From assembly GCA_030746535.1 (NCBI GenBank), contig JASLML010000010.1:1-41495 (forward strand): 41,495 nucleotides of DNA, read 5' to 3'. Both the position numbers and the translations under genes were made by a program. The notes beneath the pieces were generated by a model. It worked only from the letters and a program-made list of their open reading frames with translations. It had not been told where the DNA came from and ran no database searches. Below are positions 32,874 through 41,495 of the stretch, in pieces; the first letter of the stretch is position 1; each line of letters opens with the position of its first letter. This stretch comes from Fidelibacterota bacterium. GTDB taxonomy: Bacteria; Fidelibacterota; Marinisomatia; Marinisomatales; TCS55.

Positions 32874-35800
32874 ATGAAACATACATTACGGTTTACAGTT
32901 ATTTTTTCGCTTCTGGCAATAGTTGCAGCTCAGAATACACGAAATGAGGTTGTGCAAATAACCTTTCCAACAGAAGGTGTTACTGTCATGTCTGACTCTG
33001 TCGATGCAACTTTCACGTTAGCCAGTTTCTTTGACATTGATACTGCAGGCTGCACAGATTGTGATGGTTATATCAAGGTATTTCTGAACGGAAACTATTA
33101 TTCCAGCGTTACTTCTGTAGTTCCTACTCCCTTAACAAACCTGTACGAAGGATCTTATAGCTTAAAGCTTGAAGCAGTTGATCCATCCGGCAATAGTTTT
33201 AGCCCTGCTGCATTTGATACTGTCAATTTTAATGTTGATCTTCCCGATGTGGACAACTTATGTGCTCCATCAGGTTTTAGCGTTTTATCCGGAGATGCTC
33301 GAAACTTCTTAAGCTGGAATGAACCGGTAGACGCTTCTTCTGAAAATCCATTTCCTGCAGCTCCCGGATCGGGTGATTTTTATACTGGTACCGCAACCAA
33401 TACGGATTATACTGAAACCAGTATGATAAAGGCTGATGCAGGCCCAGCGACCAGCCGCCCTTCCGGTTGGATCCGTTTTGATCTTGCAGGAATGATACCA
33501 TTTGTAACTGTCGATTCGATCATTTTTAATTTTTATGTTAACGATACTCATTACCCGTATTGGAATGTCACTCCATTGTCAACCGATCCCTTATCAGAAG
33601 ATTGGGGCACGCTGCATGCTGATATAAATAGCGGTATTTCAGGTACTGAATCATATCTATATCGTTCGGAACCAAGCACTTTTGCTCCAGGATCGTATTC
33701 CCATCAGTTAATTAATGGAGCAAACACCGATTTAGAAGCTTCGATCCAGCAGGGTTATTTTGCTATGGGAGTGGTTGATCGCGACGGTGCCGGTACTTAC
33801 CATATATATCTTGATGGATGGAATGATCCCAATCCTCCTAGCTTGGAAATTTACTGGAGCATTGGTGATTCCAGAGGAGTGCATACGGCTCCGGCCCTGA
33901 CGAACGATATTCCATATTCTGATAATGAGATTCTTAGCTATAAGAATGCGGTTTCCCAAGGTCTTGAATTATCTGACTATCTTATGGGTATAAAAGAATA
34001 TGAGCAGGAATCCATTCCCATCATGAATTATAGCAATAGCCGCTATGATATTGAAGGATGCGGCGATCTTCAAAGCTATACGATATATACTTCCACTGGA
34101 ACAGTGGTTGCTACGGTTTCTGATACATTGGAATACATTCATAGCGGATTGACGAATGATGCTCAATATTGTTATTACTTAGAAGCAAATTATTCCAGTG
34201 GCAATTCTGAGGTGACTGAAACATTGTGTGCGACTCCAGAGGCAGTCGTTGCCAGTCCTCCTACAAACCTTCGCGGCACTGCGCTTGATGAAGAGGCTTA
34301 TCTTGCTTGGACCGCACCTGGTACGCCAACTTATGTTTATTATGAGAGCTTTGATAACGGTATTCCTGCAGATTGGACCATTGTGAATCTGAATGATGAT
34401 GAATATACGTGGGCTTCTCCGCATGATAATTCGAATTCGGTTCTTCCGGGGTTCGGCGATGCGCTGTATGCCATTTGTGATTCAGATGATGCGCCATCAA
34501 CGGTTGCTATGGATGAAGAACTCATCACAGCATCGCTTGATTTTTCCAGCGTTTCCACTCCGCATCTTTCTTTTCTTACCTATTACAATGATTTGACCAC
34601 AGGAGACGGAACTGACTTTGCTGCACTTGATGTTTCCACGGATGACGGAACAACATGGACCAACATGTTTACCTGGGACGCTGATGTTGGTTCCGGTACT
34701 GCGCCAAGCACAGAAATCGTAGACCTTACCGCAGTTGCCGGAGATTCCAGCGATGTGAAAATTAGATTTCACTATAATGATAACAATAGCTGGGCATGGT
34801 ATTGGGCGATAGACGATATTATTATTTACGATTCTAATCCTGAGGCTGACAGTTTGACCGCTCCCCGCGCTGCCGATGGAGATTTCCTGCATTATCAGGT
34901 TGTTTCCGGCGATTCTGTTATTGCGGATTCGATCTCAGGAACGAGCACTACAGTAACTGGCTTAACAAATGGTGTTGAATATACGCTCGGTGTAACAGCA
35001 CTGTATTTCCCGGATCATAAAAGCGATACCATTGAAACGACTTTGACGCCCACATGGATGTATGGTGATATTGAGGGAATTGTTTACGGCCCAGATGGCA
35101 CAACACCAATGGATAGTGCTGTTGTCAAAGTAAGCGGTTTGCAGGATACAACCGGCGCAGATGGTGCTTACTCATTTGAAAAACTGAATCCAGGAACCTA
35201 CACAGTAAGGGTAACAAGATCAGGTTTTGACAGCTCTGAAGAAGATGTAACGGTTGTAGCGCAAGAGGCTGCTGTCGTTCAAAATTTCATTATTTTACCT
35301 GTGTTGGGCAGGCCGGTAGGCCTTACTGCAGATGCAGCTGATGCTTCGATTGATCTTGCTTGGCTGACACCTGGCGCACAATTGCCCGGTGAATGGATTG
35401 TGTATCATGATGGTACCTTTGAAAATGCATACGCTGCAGCCAGCGGTGGATCAGGCCTTGGAACCCTGTTCACTCCATCCGGTTATCCGGCAACTATTTC
35501 AGCAGTCCGTTTTCATGTATCGGATTTTGGAACGCCTACAGCTGATGTAGAGGTCAATGTGTATGCAGATGATGGCACAACACTGCTTGCTGGTCCTTAT
35601 ACCGTGGCAGGTGTAACTAATGACTGGATTGAAGTTGATATTGATGATGTAACGATTGAATCCGGCGGATTTTTAGTGGGCACATACAATGTAAATACAG
35701 GTGGTCCATACATCAGCGTTGATGAAGATACCTATAACAGCACCCTTTATTTTGGCAGCGCGGCAGGCGGGTGGACTGAACTTGGCGAATATTCCATATT

Positions 35801-37136
35801 GGCCACAGGCAGCCATGAGGCATTGGTTTCTGCCGGCAGTGGGTTTGCTGTGACAAATGGAACCGGAACATTTTCTCGTCCACAGGAATCCCGCAACACC
35901 AACCTCGAGCGTGAATTTACTATGGCAGCGCATCCTTCCAATGATGAGCTAAAAGAATTTTTCCTGGGACCAAACGGACAGGAGAATATGGAAATTGTGT
36001 TGAATACTCATCCTTCCAGTACTGCCAGTTTCAGAACTTCCAGAGAAGACAGCCTTGTTGGTTACAATATCTATGAAACCAGAGAAAGCGGTGATACGCT
36101 GATTGCAACCAATAATTCCGGAGATACCACCTATACTGCTACTGGATTAACGAATTATAGCGAATACTGTTATGCAGTGAAAGCAGTGTGGGATACAGAT
36201 GATTTTGACACACTTGAATCCAAGTACTCCGCAGAAGTATGCGAAAAACCGTACAAACTTGGTGATGTTGATTTTGACAATGATGTTGACGTGTCAGACA
36301 TTCCGATCATCGTAGATTTTGCTCTGGGCACTTCTTCGCCAACTGATGATGAGTTTCGCGGTGCAGATATCAATGATGACCGCGCCATTAACATTCAGGA
36401 CATTGTGATGACAGTTGATATTATTTTTGGAACTTCATCCAGCAGATCGATTGCATTTGATCCATCAGCAGTTGCAGGAGTTGGCCTTGCACATGCGGAT
36501 AATAATCTGGAAGTACATGTAGAATATGATGGACTTGCCAGGGGATTTCAGTTCACCGTTTCCTATGATCCGAACCAACTTTCATTCAGTGGCCCGGCTA
36601 TGCATTCGTCCGCTGAAGGAGTGATGCTGCAGCATTTTGATGATAGTGCTGGGAATTACATGGTTGTTGCAATTGACCTCAAGGCAAATGGATTGGATTT
36701 GTCGGACGGTGCTTTTATATCTCTGCCAATTGCCATGACGGGTGAAGCATCAAGCGGTGCTGATGTGGCGCTTACCGATGTTATGATTTCTGGCCCTGGC
36801 GGTATTTCAATACCTGTCCGAGATGAAGGATCTAACCTGAAGCTTGAGGTATTGCCGATGGCATACGCACTGTATCAAAATTATCCTAACCCGTTTAACC
36901 CAATTACGGAAATACGGTTTGACCTTCCTGAATCTTCACCGGTTACCTTAACGGTATACAATATTATGGGGCAGGAAGTCAGGACATTGGTCACTGAAGA
37001 CTTGAAAGCGGGTTTTCACAGTGTTTCCTGGAATGGCCTGAATGATTTAGGTGCCCCCGTTTCAACAGGGATGTATTTTTATACCATATCTGCAGGGACC
37101 TATACTTCCACAAAGAAAATGGTATTACTCAAATAA
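32874..37136 (+). CDS. Giant secreted multidomain protein with type IX sorting domain
   Basis: About 1420 residues. I start at 32874 because AGGA lies upstream and MKHTLRFTVIFSLLAIVAAQ is a clean signal peptide; an ATG at 32847 would bury it. Domains in order: three fibronectin-III-like folds, each split after its first strands by an inserted beta domain (a DNRLRE-like one near 150-325, a MAM/cleaved-adhesin-like one near 487-655, another near 835-1010); a CarboxypepD-regulatory-like domain (730-808); a dockerin-type double Ca-binding repeat (about 1127-1186; GDVDFDNDVDVSD, ADINDDRAINIQD); a cohesin-like domain (1192-1325); and a T9SS type A sorting domain (from YALYQNYPNPFNP). Surface adhesion or glycan binding is likely; no catalytic domain is recognised. 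Confidence 0.9.
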   Translation: MKHTLRFTVIFSLLAIVAAQNTRNEVVQITFPTEGVTVMSDSVDATFTLASFFDIDTAGCTDCDGYIKVFLNGNYYSSVTSVVPTPLTNLYEGSYSLKLEAVDPSGNSFSPAAFDTVNFNVDLPDVDNLCAPSGFSVLSGDARNFLSWNEPVDASSENPFPAAPGSGDFYTGTATNTDYTETSMIKADAGPATSRPSGWIRFDLAGMIPFVTVDSIIFNFYVNDTHYPYWNVTPLSTDPLSEDWGTLHADINSGISGTESYLYRSEPSTFAPGSYSHQLINGANTDLEASIQQGYFAMGVVDRDGAGTYHIYLDGWNDPNPPSLEIYWSIGDSRGVHTAPALTNDIPYSDNEILSYKNAVSQGLELSDYLMGIKEYEQESIPIMNYSNSRYDIEGCGDLQSYTIYTSTGTVVATVSDTLEYIHSGLTNDAQYCYYLEANYSSGNSEVTETLCATPEAVVASPPTNLRGTALDEEAYLAWTAPGTPTYVYYESFDNGIPADWTIVNLNDDEYTWASPHDNSNSVLPGFGDALYAICDSDDAPSTVAMDEELITASLDFSSVSTPHLSFLTYYNDLTTGDGTDFAALDVSTDDGTTWTNMFTWDADVGSGTAPSTEIVDLTAVAGDSSDVKIRFHYNDNNSWAWYWAIDDIIIYDSNPEADSLTAPRAADGDFLHYQVVSGDSVIADSISGTSTTVTGLTNGVEYTLGVTALYFPDHKSDTIETTLTPTWMYGDIEGIVYGPDGTTPMDSAVVKVSGLQDTTGADGAYSFEKLNPGTYTVRVTRSGFDSSEEDVTVVAQEAAVVQNFIILPVLGRPVGLTADAADASIDLAWLTPGAQLPGEWIVYHDGTFENAYAAASGGSGLGTLFTPSGYPATISAVRFHVSDFGTPTADVEVNVYADDGTTLLAGPYTVAGVTNDWIEVDIDDVTIESGGFLVGTYNVNTGGPYISVDEDTYNSTLYFGSAAGGWTELGEYSILATGSHEALVSAGSGFAVTNGTGTFSRPQESRNTNLEREFTMAAHPSNDELKEFFLGPNGQENMEIVLNTHPSSTASFRTSREDSLVGYNIYETRESGDTLIATNNSGDTTYTATGLTNYSEYCYAVKAVWDTDDFDTLESKYSAEVCEKPYKLGDVDFDNDVDVSDIPIIVDFALGTSSPTDDEFRGADINDDRAINIQDIVMTVDIIFGTSSSRSIAFDPSAVAGVGLAHADNNLEVHVEYDGLARGFQFTVSYDPNQLSFSGPAMHSSAEGVMLQHFDDSAGNYMVVAIDLKANGLDLSDGAFISLPIAMTGEASSGADVALTDVMISGPGGISIPVRDEGSNLKLEVLPMAYALYQNYPNPFNPITEIRFDLPESSPVTLTVYNIMGQEVRTLVTEDLKAGFHSVSWNGLNDLGAPVSTGMYFYTISAGTYTSTKKMVLLK

Positions 37137-37160
37137 TTTTGAGGTAAATAACAAACTGTA

Positions 37161-37185
37161 AAGCGGCCTCTTTTTGAGGCCGCTT
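37161..37185 (+). terminator. Rho-independent terminator after the sorted protein
   Basis: AAGCGGCCTC (37161-37170), loop TTTTT, GAGGCCGCTT (37176-37185), followed by TTGTTTT. Perfect 10-bp stem 24 bases after the stop. Confidence 0.9.
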
Positions 37186-37249
37186 TTGTTTTGGAACCAT
37201 TTCAAATCGTTCGCATTGAAAAAAGCGTATTAACCAAAGGACTCTATTC

Positions 37250-38653
37250 ATGAGAAAAACTGTATTATTTATTTGGACCGCGATCATCGTGTCCGGATCA
37301 AGCGGATTTGCCGCACAGCATCAGTTTCAGCAGGTATTTGCGGATGTTGCGGAAAAAGCAAATCCTGCCGTGGTAACCATTGTCACGGACAAAATCATCA
37401 AGATGGACGATTTCCATAAGGAATTTGAGGAATATTTCGGATGGAATTTTCTTCCCCCTGGGATGGATAACGGAGAACGAAGAACCAATGCGCTCGGCTC
37501 CGGAGTTATTGTTGATTCAGAAAAAGGCTACGTCCTTACGAATAACCACGTTGTTGAGGATACAGACGAAATTACTATTCGCCTTCTTGACAAAAGAGAA
37601 TTCACAGCAAAGGTAATCGGAACTGATTCCGGTTCTGATCTTGCTGTTCTTCAAATTGATGCTGACGATCTTTCGTCCATTCCGCTAGGCAACTCAGATG
37701 CTATTCGTGTCGGCGAATGGGTTGTTGCTGTCGGAAGCCCTTTTTCACCGAATCTTTCTCATACAGTTACGGTTGGAATTGTCAGCGCGCTTGGAAGAAG
37801 CAACATTATAGGTAATAATAAATACGAAGATTTTATTCAGACGGATGCCGCCATCAATCCCGGAAACTCCGGCGGTGCATTGTTGAATCTTGACGGCGAA
37901 CTTGTAGGCATCAATACGGCAATCGCAACCGGAGGATTCGAGCGTGCCAACCGAGGTGTGGGCTTTGCCATTCCTTCCAACATGGTAAAGAATGTAATGG
38001 ATGACCTGATTGAAAGAGGATATGTACAGCGTGCTTGGCTAGGTGTCTATATTCAGGATTTGGATGATGCCACTGCGCGGGCACTTGACCTAGATACACG
38101 GAACGGTGCGCTTGTGGGTGATGTGGTGGATGGAAGCCCTGCCGAAAAAGCAGGAATTGAAACTGGAGATGTGATCATTCGATTCAATGATTTGGATATT
38201 CGCGATCCTTCTCATTTGAAGAATGTTGTTTCATCGAGCAATCCGCAATCCAATGTTAATGTTGAAGTTCTCAGAAACGGCCGAAATAAATCGATTGCAG
38301 TTAATTTAGAGGAACTTCCTGACCAGAATTCGCTGGCCTCCACGCCCGCAGAGAAAAACGAAGATGAAAGCCTTGGGCTGAGAGTTCAGGATTTGAATTC
38401 CTCTCTTAGAGAACGTTTTAATATTGAACGCAGTGTGGAAGGAGTTGTGGTTACAAGTGTTAATCAGAACAGTGCTGCAGCACGTGCAGGAATTCGGGCA
38501 GGAGATGTCATTACCCGGGTTGGTACGAAAAAAGTAAGACGGGCCAGAGATTTCACATCGCTGGTGAAAAAAGCGGAAAAAAACGATATGGTTTTACTGC
38601 ATCTGCGATCCGGTGATGTTGCAAGATTTTTGACACTTCAGCTTGATAATTAA
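37250..38653 (+). CDS. HtrA/DegP-family periplasmic serine protease
   Basis: A 467-residue envelope protease/chaperone. A signal peptide (to about GFAAQ) is followed by a trypsin-like domain with catalytic His100 (TNNHVVED), Asp130 (SGSDLAVLQID) and Ser207 (INPGNSGGALLN). Two PDZ domains follow (about 250-345 and 375-465), with RAWLGVYIQDLDD and ARAGIRAGDVITRVG marking them. AAGGA stands 8 bases before the ATG. It is flanked by terminators on both sides, so it is a single-gene unit, which fits stress-regulated htrA. DegP and DegQ cannot be separated from sequence alone. Confidence 0.95.
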   Translation: MRKTVLFIWTAIIVSGSSGFAAQHQFQQVFADVAEKANPAVVTIVTDKIIKMDDFHKEFEEYFGWNFLPPGMDNGERRTNALGSGVIVDSEKGYVLTNNHVVEDTDEITIRLLDKREFTAKVIGTDSGSDLAVLQIDADDLSSIPLGNSDAIRVGEWVVAVGSPFSPNLSHTVTVGIVSALGRSNIIGNNKYEDFIQTDAAINPGNSGGALLNLDGELVGINTAIATGGFERANRGVGFAIPSNMVKNVMDDLIERGYVQRAWLGVYIQDLDDATARALDLDTRNGALVGDVVDGSPAEKAGIETGDVIIRFNDLDIRDPSHLKNVVSSSNPQSNVNVEVLRNGRNKSIAVNLEELPDQNSLASTPAEKNEDESLGLRVQDLNSSLRERFNIERSVEGVVVTSVNQNSAAARAGIRAGDVITRVGTKKVRRARDFTSLVKKAEKNDMVLLHLRSGDVARFLTLQLDN

Positions 38654-38672
38654 TTCAACTATTCCTATTTCG

Positions 38673-38704
38673 AAAAAGGGCGTCAGGTTTCTGATGCCCT
38701 TTTT
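38673..38704 (+). terminator. Rho-independent terminator after htrA
   Basis: AAAAAGGGCGTCAG (38673-38686), loop GTTT, then CTGATGCCCTTTTT (38691-38704) with a single G-T wobble. The T-run is part of the stem's outer end and continues to 38707. Confidence 0.85.
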
Positions 38705-38772
38705 TTATATGCAGAATGTTTGTTGTGTAGTGACGGAAATTCCTAACTTCCGCACTTCATTTTTCTGATGAC

Positions 38773-41495
38773 ATGATTAAGAAAGTAAAACCGCAGGTAG
38801 ATTTTGTTGCGCTTGAGCACAGAATTCTCGATTTCTGGGAAAAGAACGCCATTTTTGAAAAGCGTGCGGCAGCCAACAAGGGAAAGCAGAAATGGTCGTT
38901 CATAGACGGACCGATTACTGCCAATAATCCGATGGGAGTCCATCACGCGTGGGGCAGAACGCTGAAGGACTTGTATAACAGATACAAGGGAATGCAGGGA
39001 TTCGAACTTCGCTATCAGAATGGATTTGACTGCCAAGGGCTCTGGGTGGAAGTGGAAGTGGAAAAGGAACTGGGATTTAAGACCAAGAAAGAAGTGGAAT
39101 CGTTCGGCATCGAAAAATTCGTCAATCTCTGTAAAGAACGCGTAAAGAAATATTCCAAGGTTCAAACCGATCAGTCCGTCCGACTGGGATACTGGATGGA
39201 TTGGGACAATTCCTACTATACGATGTCCGATGAGAATAATTACACGATTTGGGCTTTTCTTAAGAAATTATTCGAAGAAGGGAAAATTTACCGCGGAACC
39301 GATTCGGTGCCATGGTCGGGAAGATCGGGGACGTCCTATTCGCAGATGGAAATCATCGAAGGACGGAAACTGGTTGCACATAAGGCAGTGTTTGTGCGCT
39401 TCCCGATCAAAAAAAGGGATAACGAATATCTGCTGATCTGGACGACGACTCCGTGGACTTTGACATCAAATGTTGCGGTTGGTATCAACGGATCGCTGGA
39501 TTATGTAAAGATCAAATCATCCGATGATTCGGTATATTATTTCGCGGATGAAAATCTTGAATTCCAGCGACTGGAGAAGCAGTTCAAGGATAAAAAGCAA
39601 TGGGTGGACGGCATTCCAAAACTGAAGACGATTTCTCAGATCTTCAAGGAAAGAGGCGGATTCGAAGTATTGGAAACTGTAAAAGGATCGGACCTTGTAG
39701 ACTTGGAATATGATGGGCCGTTTGACGAATTGGAAGCACAGATGGAAGCAGGAGGATGGCCGTTTGTGAATGACGATTTAGGCGAAGCTTCGGCGGCTTC
39801 GCAGCACCGTGTTATTGATCCGGGCAAAGACAGCGTCGGGAATGACATTGTTGTTGCTGGTGAGGGAACGGGACTCGTTCATATGGCGCCGGGCTGCGGA
39901 GATATTGATCACAAGATTGGCAAAAAATTCAGTTTTGTAAATCTTGCGCCTCTGAACGAGGAATCAAAATTTATCGAAAAATTCGGCTGGCTGACCGGAA
40001 AGCTTGCCACCGATCCTGAAACAACCGACGCAATTATCGCCGACTTAAAAGAGCGCGGCTTCCTCGTGCATGTGGAAGAGTATCCGCATGTGTATCCGCA
40101 TTGCTGGCGCTCCGGAGATGAACTTGTCTTCCGGCTTGTGGAAGAGTGGTACATCAATATGGACTGGCGGGAGGATATAAAAAAGGTCGTTGATCAAATT
40201 GAATGGATGCCGGAATGGGGCCGAGACAGAGAGCACGAATGGCTCGATAATATGGGAGACTGGATGATTTCCAAAAAGCGGTTTTGGGGACTGGCGCTGC
40301 CTATTTGGACCTTCGAAGACGGATCATTTTATGTAGTCGGTTCCAGAGAAGAATTGGAAGAATTGGCCGTGGAAGGATGGGAAAAATTTAATGGAAACAG
40401 TCCACACAGGCCGTGGATTGACCATGTAAAAATCAAGCATCCGGAAACCGGTCTCATCGGAACGCGAATTGAGGATGTCGGCAATCCGTGGCTGGATGCC
40501 GGGATTGTTCCTTTTTCCACGCTCAATTATTTAGAGGACAAAGAATACTGGAAAGAATGGTTTCCGGGAGATTTTGTAACCGAATGTTTTCCGGGGCAGT
40601 TCCGGAACTGGTTTTATTCACTGCTTGCTATGTCGGCAGAACTGGAAAAATCGCCGCCGTTCAAGACGCTTTTAGGCCATGCTTTGGTAAAAGATGAGCA
40701 CGGAAAAGAAATGCATAAAAGCGCCGGGAATGCGATCTGGTTTGACGATGCGGCGGAAAAAATGGGCGTGGATGTTATGCGGTGGATGTACATCCGCCAG
40801 AACGTGGAAAAGAATTTATTGTTCGGATACCACACCGCTGATGAAGTCCGGAAAAAATTGCTGACTTTATGGAATTCGTATTCCTTTTTCTGCACCTACG
40901 CGGAAGTGGACGGTTTTGACCCTGGCAAGGGCACTCTGGATGATTGTGAGTTAACGCTTCTGGATAAATGGATCCTATCTAAACTGCACGTTTTGATTAG
41001 GGACGCTGAAGCGCATCTTGAAACATTTAAACATGATAAATATCTCAAAGCGGTTGATGATTTTATCGAAGATTTATCCAATTGGTATATCCGAAGAAAC
41101 AGGCGGAGATTTTGGAAGACGGAAGATGATTCTGATAAGCAAGCCGCCTATCACACCCTATACGAAGTGCTGCTGAGTATTGCCAAACTGCTTGCCCCTG
41201 CGCTGCCGTTTGTGGCGGAAGACATGTACGCGAATTTGATTTCCGGCCGAAAGGATTTTCCGGAAAGCGTACACCTCTGCGATTTTCCGAAAAGCAATAC
41301 ATCCTTTATTGATGAAGCATTGCTGGATGAGGTGAGTGCTATCAAAAAAGCGGTGGAACTGGGGCGTTCTGCGCGGAATCGCTCATCCATCAAGATCCGC
41401 CAGCCGCTGAGGGCGCTGATTTTCCATTCTGAGGATGAACATGCGGCAGGATTTCTGAAGGCGCACAGCGATGTCATTATGGATGAGCTAAACGT
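38773..41495 (+). CDS. ileS: Isoleucyl-tRNA synthetase, 5' part (runs off the window)
   Basis: 907 codons from the ATG at 38773 with no stop before the window end. Class I synthetase layout: an N-terminal catalytic start with GPITANNPMGVHHAWGRTL (HIGH-equivalent near His57-His58); an editing domain with LLIWTTTPWTLTSNVAVG; the return to the Rossmann fold with FPGQFRNWFYSLLAMSAELE; the KMSKS-equivalent EMHKSAGN (646-653); and the start of the anticodon-binding domain (DFIEDLSNWYIRRNRRRFW). Both signature motifs depart from the textbook form. About 100-150 residues are probably missing at the 3' side. It charges tRNA-Ile in the cytosol. Confidence 0.95.
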   Translation, partial: MIKKVKPQVDFVALEHRILDFWEKNAIFEKRAAANKGKQKWSFIDGPITANNPMGVHHAWGRTLKDLYNRYKGMQGFELRYQNGFDCQGLWVEVEVEKELGFKTKKEVESFGIEKFVNLCKERVKKYSKVQTDQSVRLGYWMDWDNSYYTMSDENNYTIWAFLKKLFEEGKIYRGTDSVPWSGRSGTSYSQMEIIEGRKLVAHKAVFVRFPIKKRDNEYLLIWTTTPWTLTSNVAVGINGSLDYVKIKSSDDSVYYFADENLEFQRLEKQFKDKKQWVDGIPKLKTISQIFKERGGFEVLETVKGSDLVDLEYDGPFDELEAQMEAGGWPFVNDDLGEASAASQHRVIDPGKDSVGNDIVVAGEGTGLVHMAPGCGDIDHKIGKKFSFVNLAPLNEESKFIEKFGWLTGKLATDPETTDAIIADLKERGFLVHVEEYPHVYPHCWRSGDELVFRLVEEWYINMDWREDIKKVVDQIEWMPEWGRDREHEWLDNMGDWMISKKRFWGLALPIWTFEDGSFYVVGSREELEELAVEGWEKFNGNSPHRPWIDHVKIKHPETGLIGTRIEDVGNPWLDAGIVPFSTLNYLEDKEYWKEWFPGDFVTECFPGQFRNWFYSLLAMSAELEKSPPFKTLLGHALVKDEHGKEMHKSAGNAIWFDDAAEKMGVDVMRWMYIRQNVEKNLLFGYHTADEVRKKLLTLWNSYSFFCTYAEVDGFDPGKGTLDDCELTLLDKWILSKLHVLIRDAEAHLETFKHDKYLKAVDDFIEDLSNWYIRRNRRRFWKTEDDSDKQAAYHTLYEVLLSIAKLLAPALPFVAEDMYANLISGRKDFPESVHLCDFPKSNTSFIDEALLDEVSAIKKAVELGRSARNRSSIKIRQPLRALIFHSEDEHAAGFLKAHSDVIMDELN

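Noticed and set aside
38743-39165. 140-codon minus-strand frame
   Set aside because: Antisense to the clear ileS N-terminus; a shadow frame.
1-41495. CRISPR arrays, tRNA or rRNA genes, insertion sequences, phage genes
   Set aside because: No regularly spaced repeats, cloverleaf-like segments, transposase or integrase motifs were seen on reading both strands. A systematic scan was not possible.

Overview
The window looks like chromosomal DNA from an uncultured member of the FCB superphylum, most likely Marinimicrobia (SAR406) or a close relative. This is inferred from protein style only; no rRNA or tRNA gene is present. The clues are a giant secreted protein ending in a type IX-style sorting domain (YQNYPNPFNP), many secreted or lipoprotein peptidases, a bacterial HMG-CoA reductase and runs of TGATG-coupled genes. 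I see no phage, insertion sequence or CRISPR array.

Layout. (1) Positions 2-9661, + strand: one long coupled operon with the end of a polysaccharide flippase, an orphan sensor kinase, yajC, def, fmt, rsmB, a kinase-less PASTA protein, a polyprenol/diacylglycerol kinase-like protein, a BatA-like vWA protein and hflX. (2) Positions 9658-14106, - strand: a four-gene operon with HMG-CoA reductase, a PlsC-type acyltransferase, a close homologue of eukaryotic alkylglycerone-phosphate synthase, and a short-chain dehydrogenase resembling acyl/alkyl-DHAP reductase. Together these look like a bacterial version of the peroxisomal ether-lipid pathway, and this is the most interesting system here. (3) Positions 14477-18223, - strand: a dicarboxylate symporter, a small Lys-rich protein and a DUF255 thioredoxin-like lipoprotein. 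(4) Positions 18246-23451, + strand: a DUF885 peptidase, a sodium:solute symporter and a LamG/kelch/TM/winged-helix membrane regulator split by an in-frame TAA. (5) Positions 23592-24257, - strand: a GNAT acetyltransferase. (6) Positions 24329-27177, + strand: pyrF, pyrE, a periplasmic cyclophilin and a patatin lipase. (7) Positions 27214-32639, + strand: DsbD, a TlpA-like lipoprotein and an M1 peptidase apparently fused to an outer-membrane barrel. (8) Positions 32874-41495, + strand: the giant sorted protein, an HtrA protease and the 5' part of ileS.

Two adjacent genes (hflX and the dehydrogenase) have no ATG, GTG or TTG that preserves their conserved N-terminus. In both, an ATT sits 6-7 nt after a good Shine-Dalgarno sequence, suggesting AUU initiation. 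Four rho-independent terminators, two palindromic operator candidates and one sigma70-like promoter are listed. Assignments come from reading motifs and from memory of families; no search was run.
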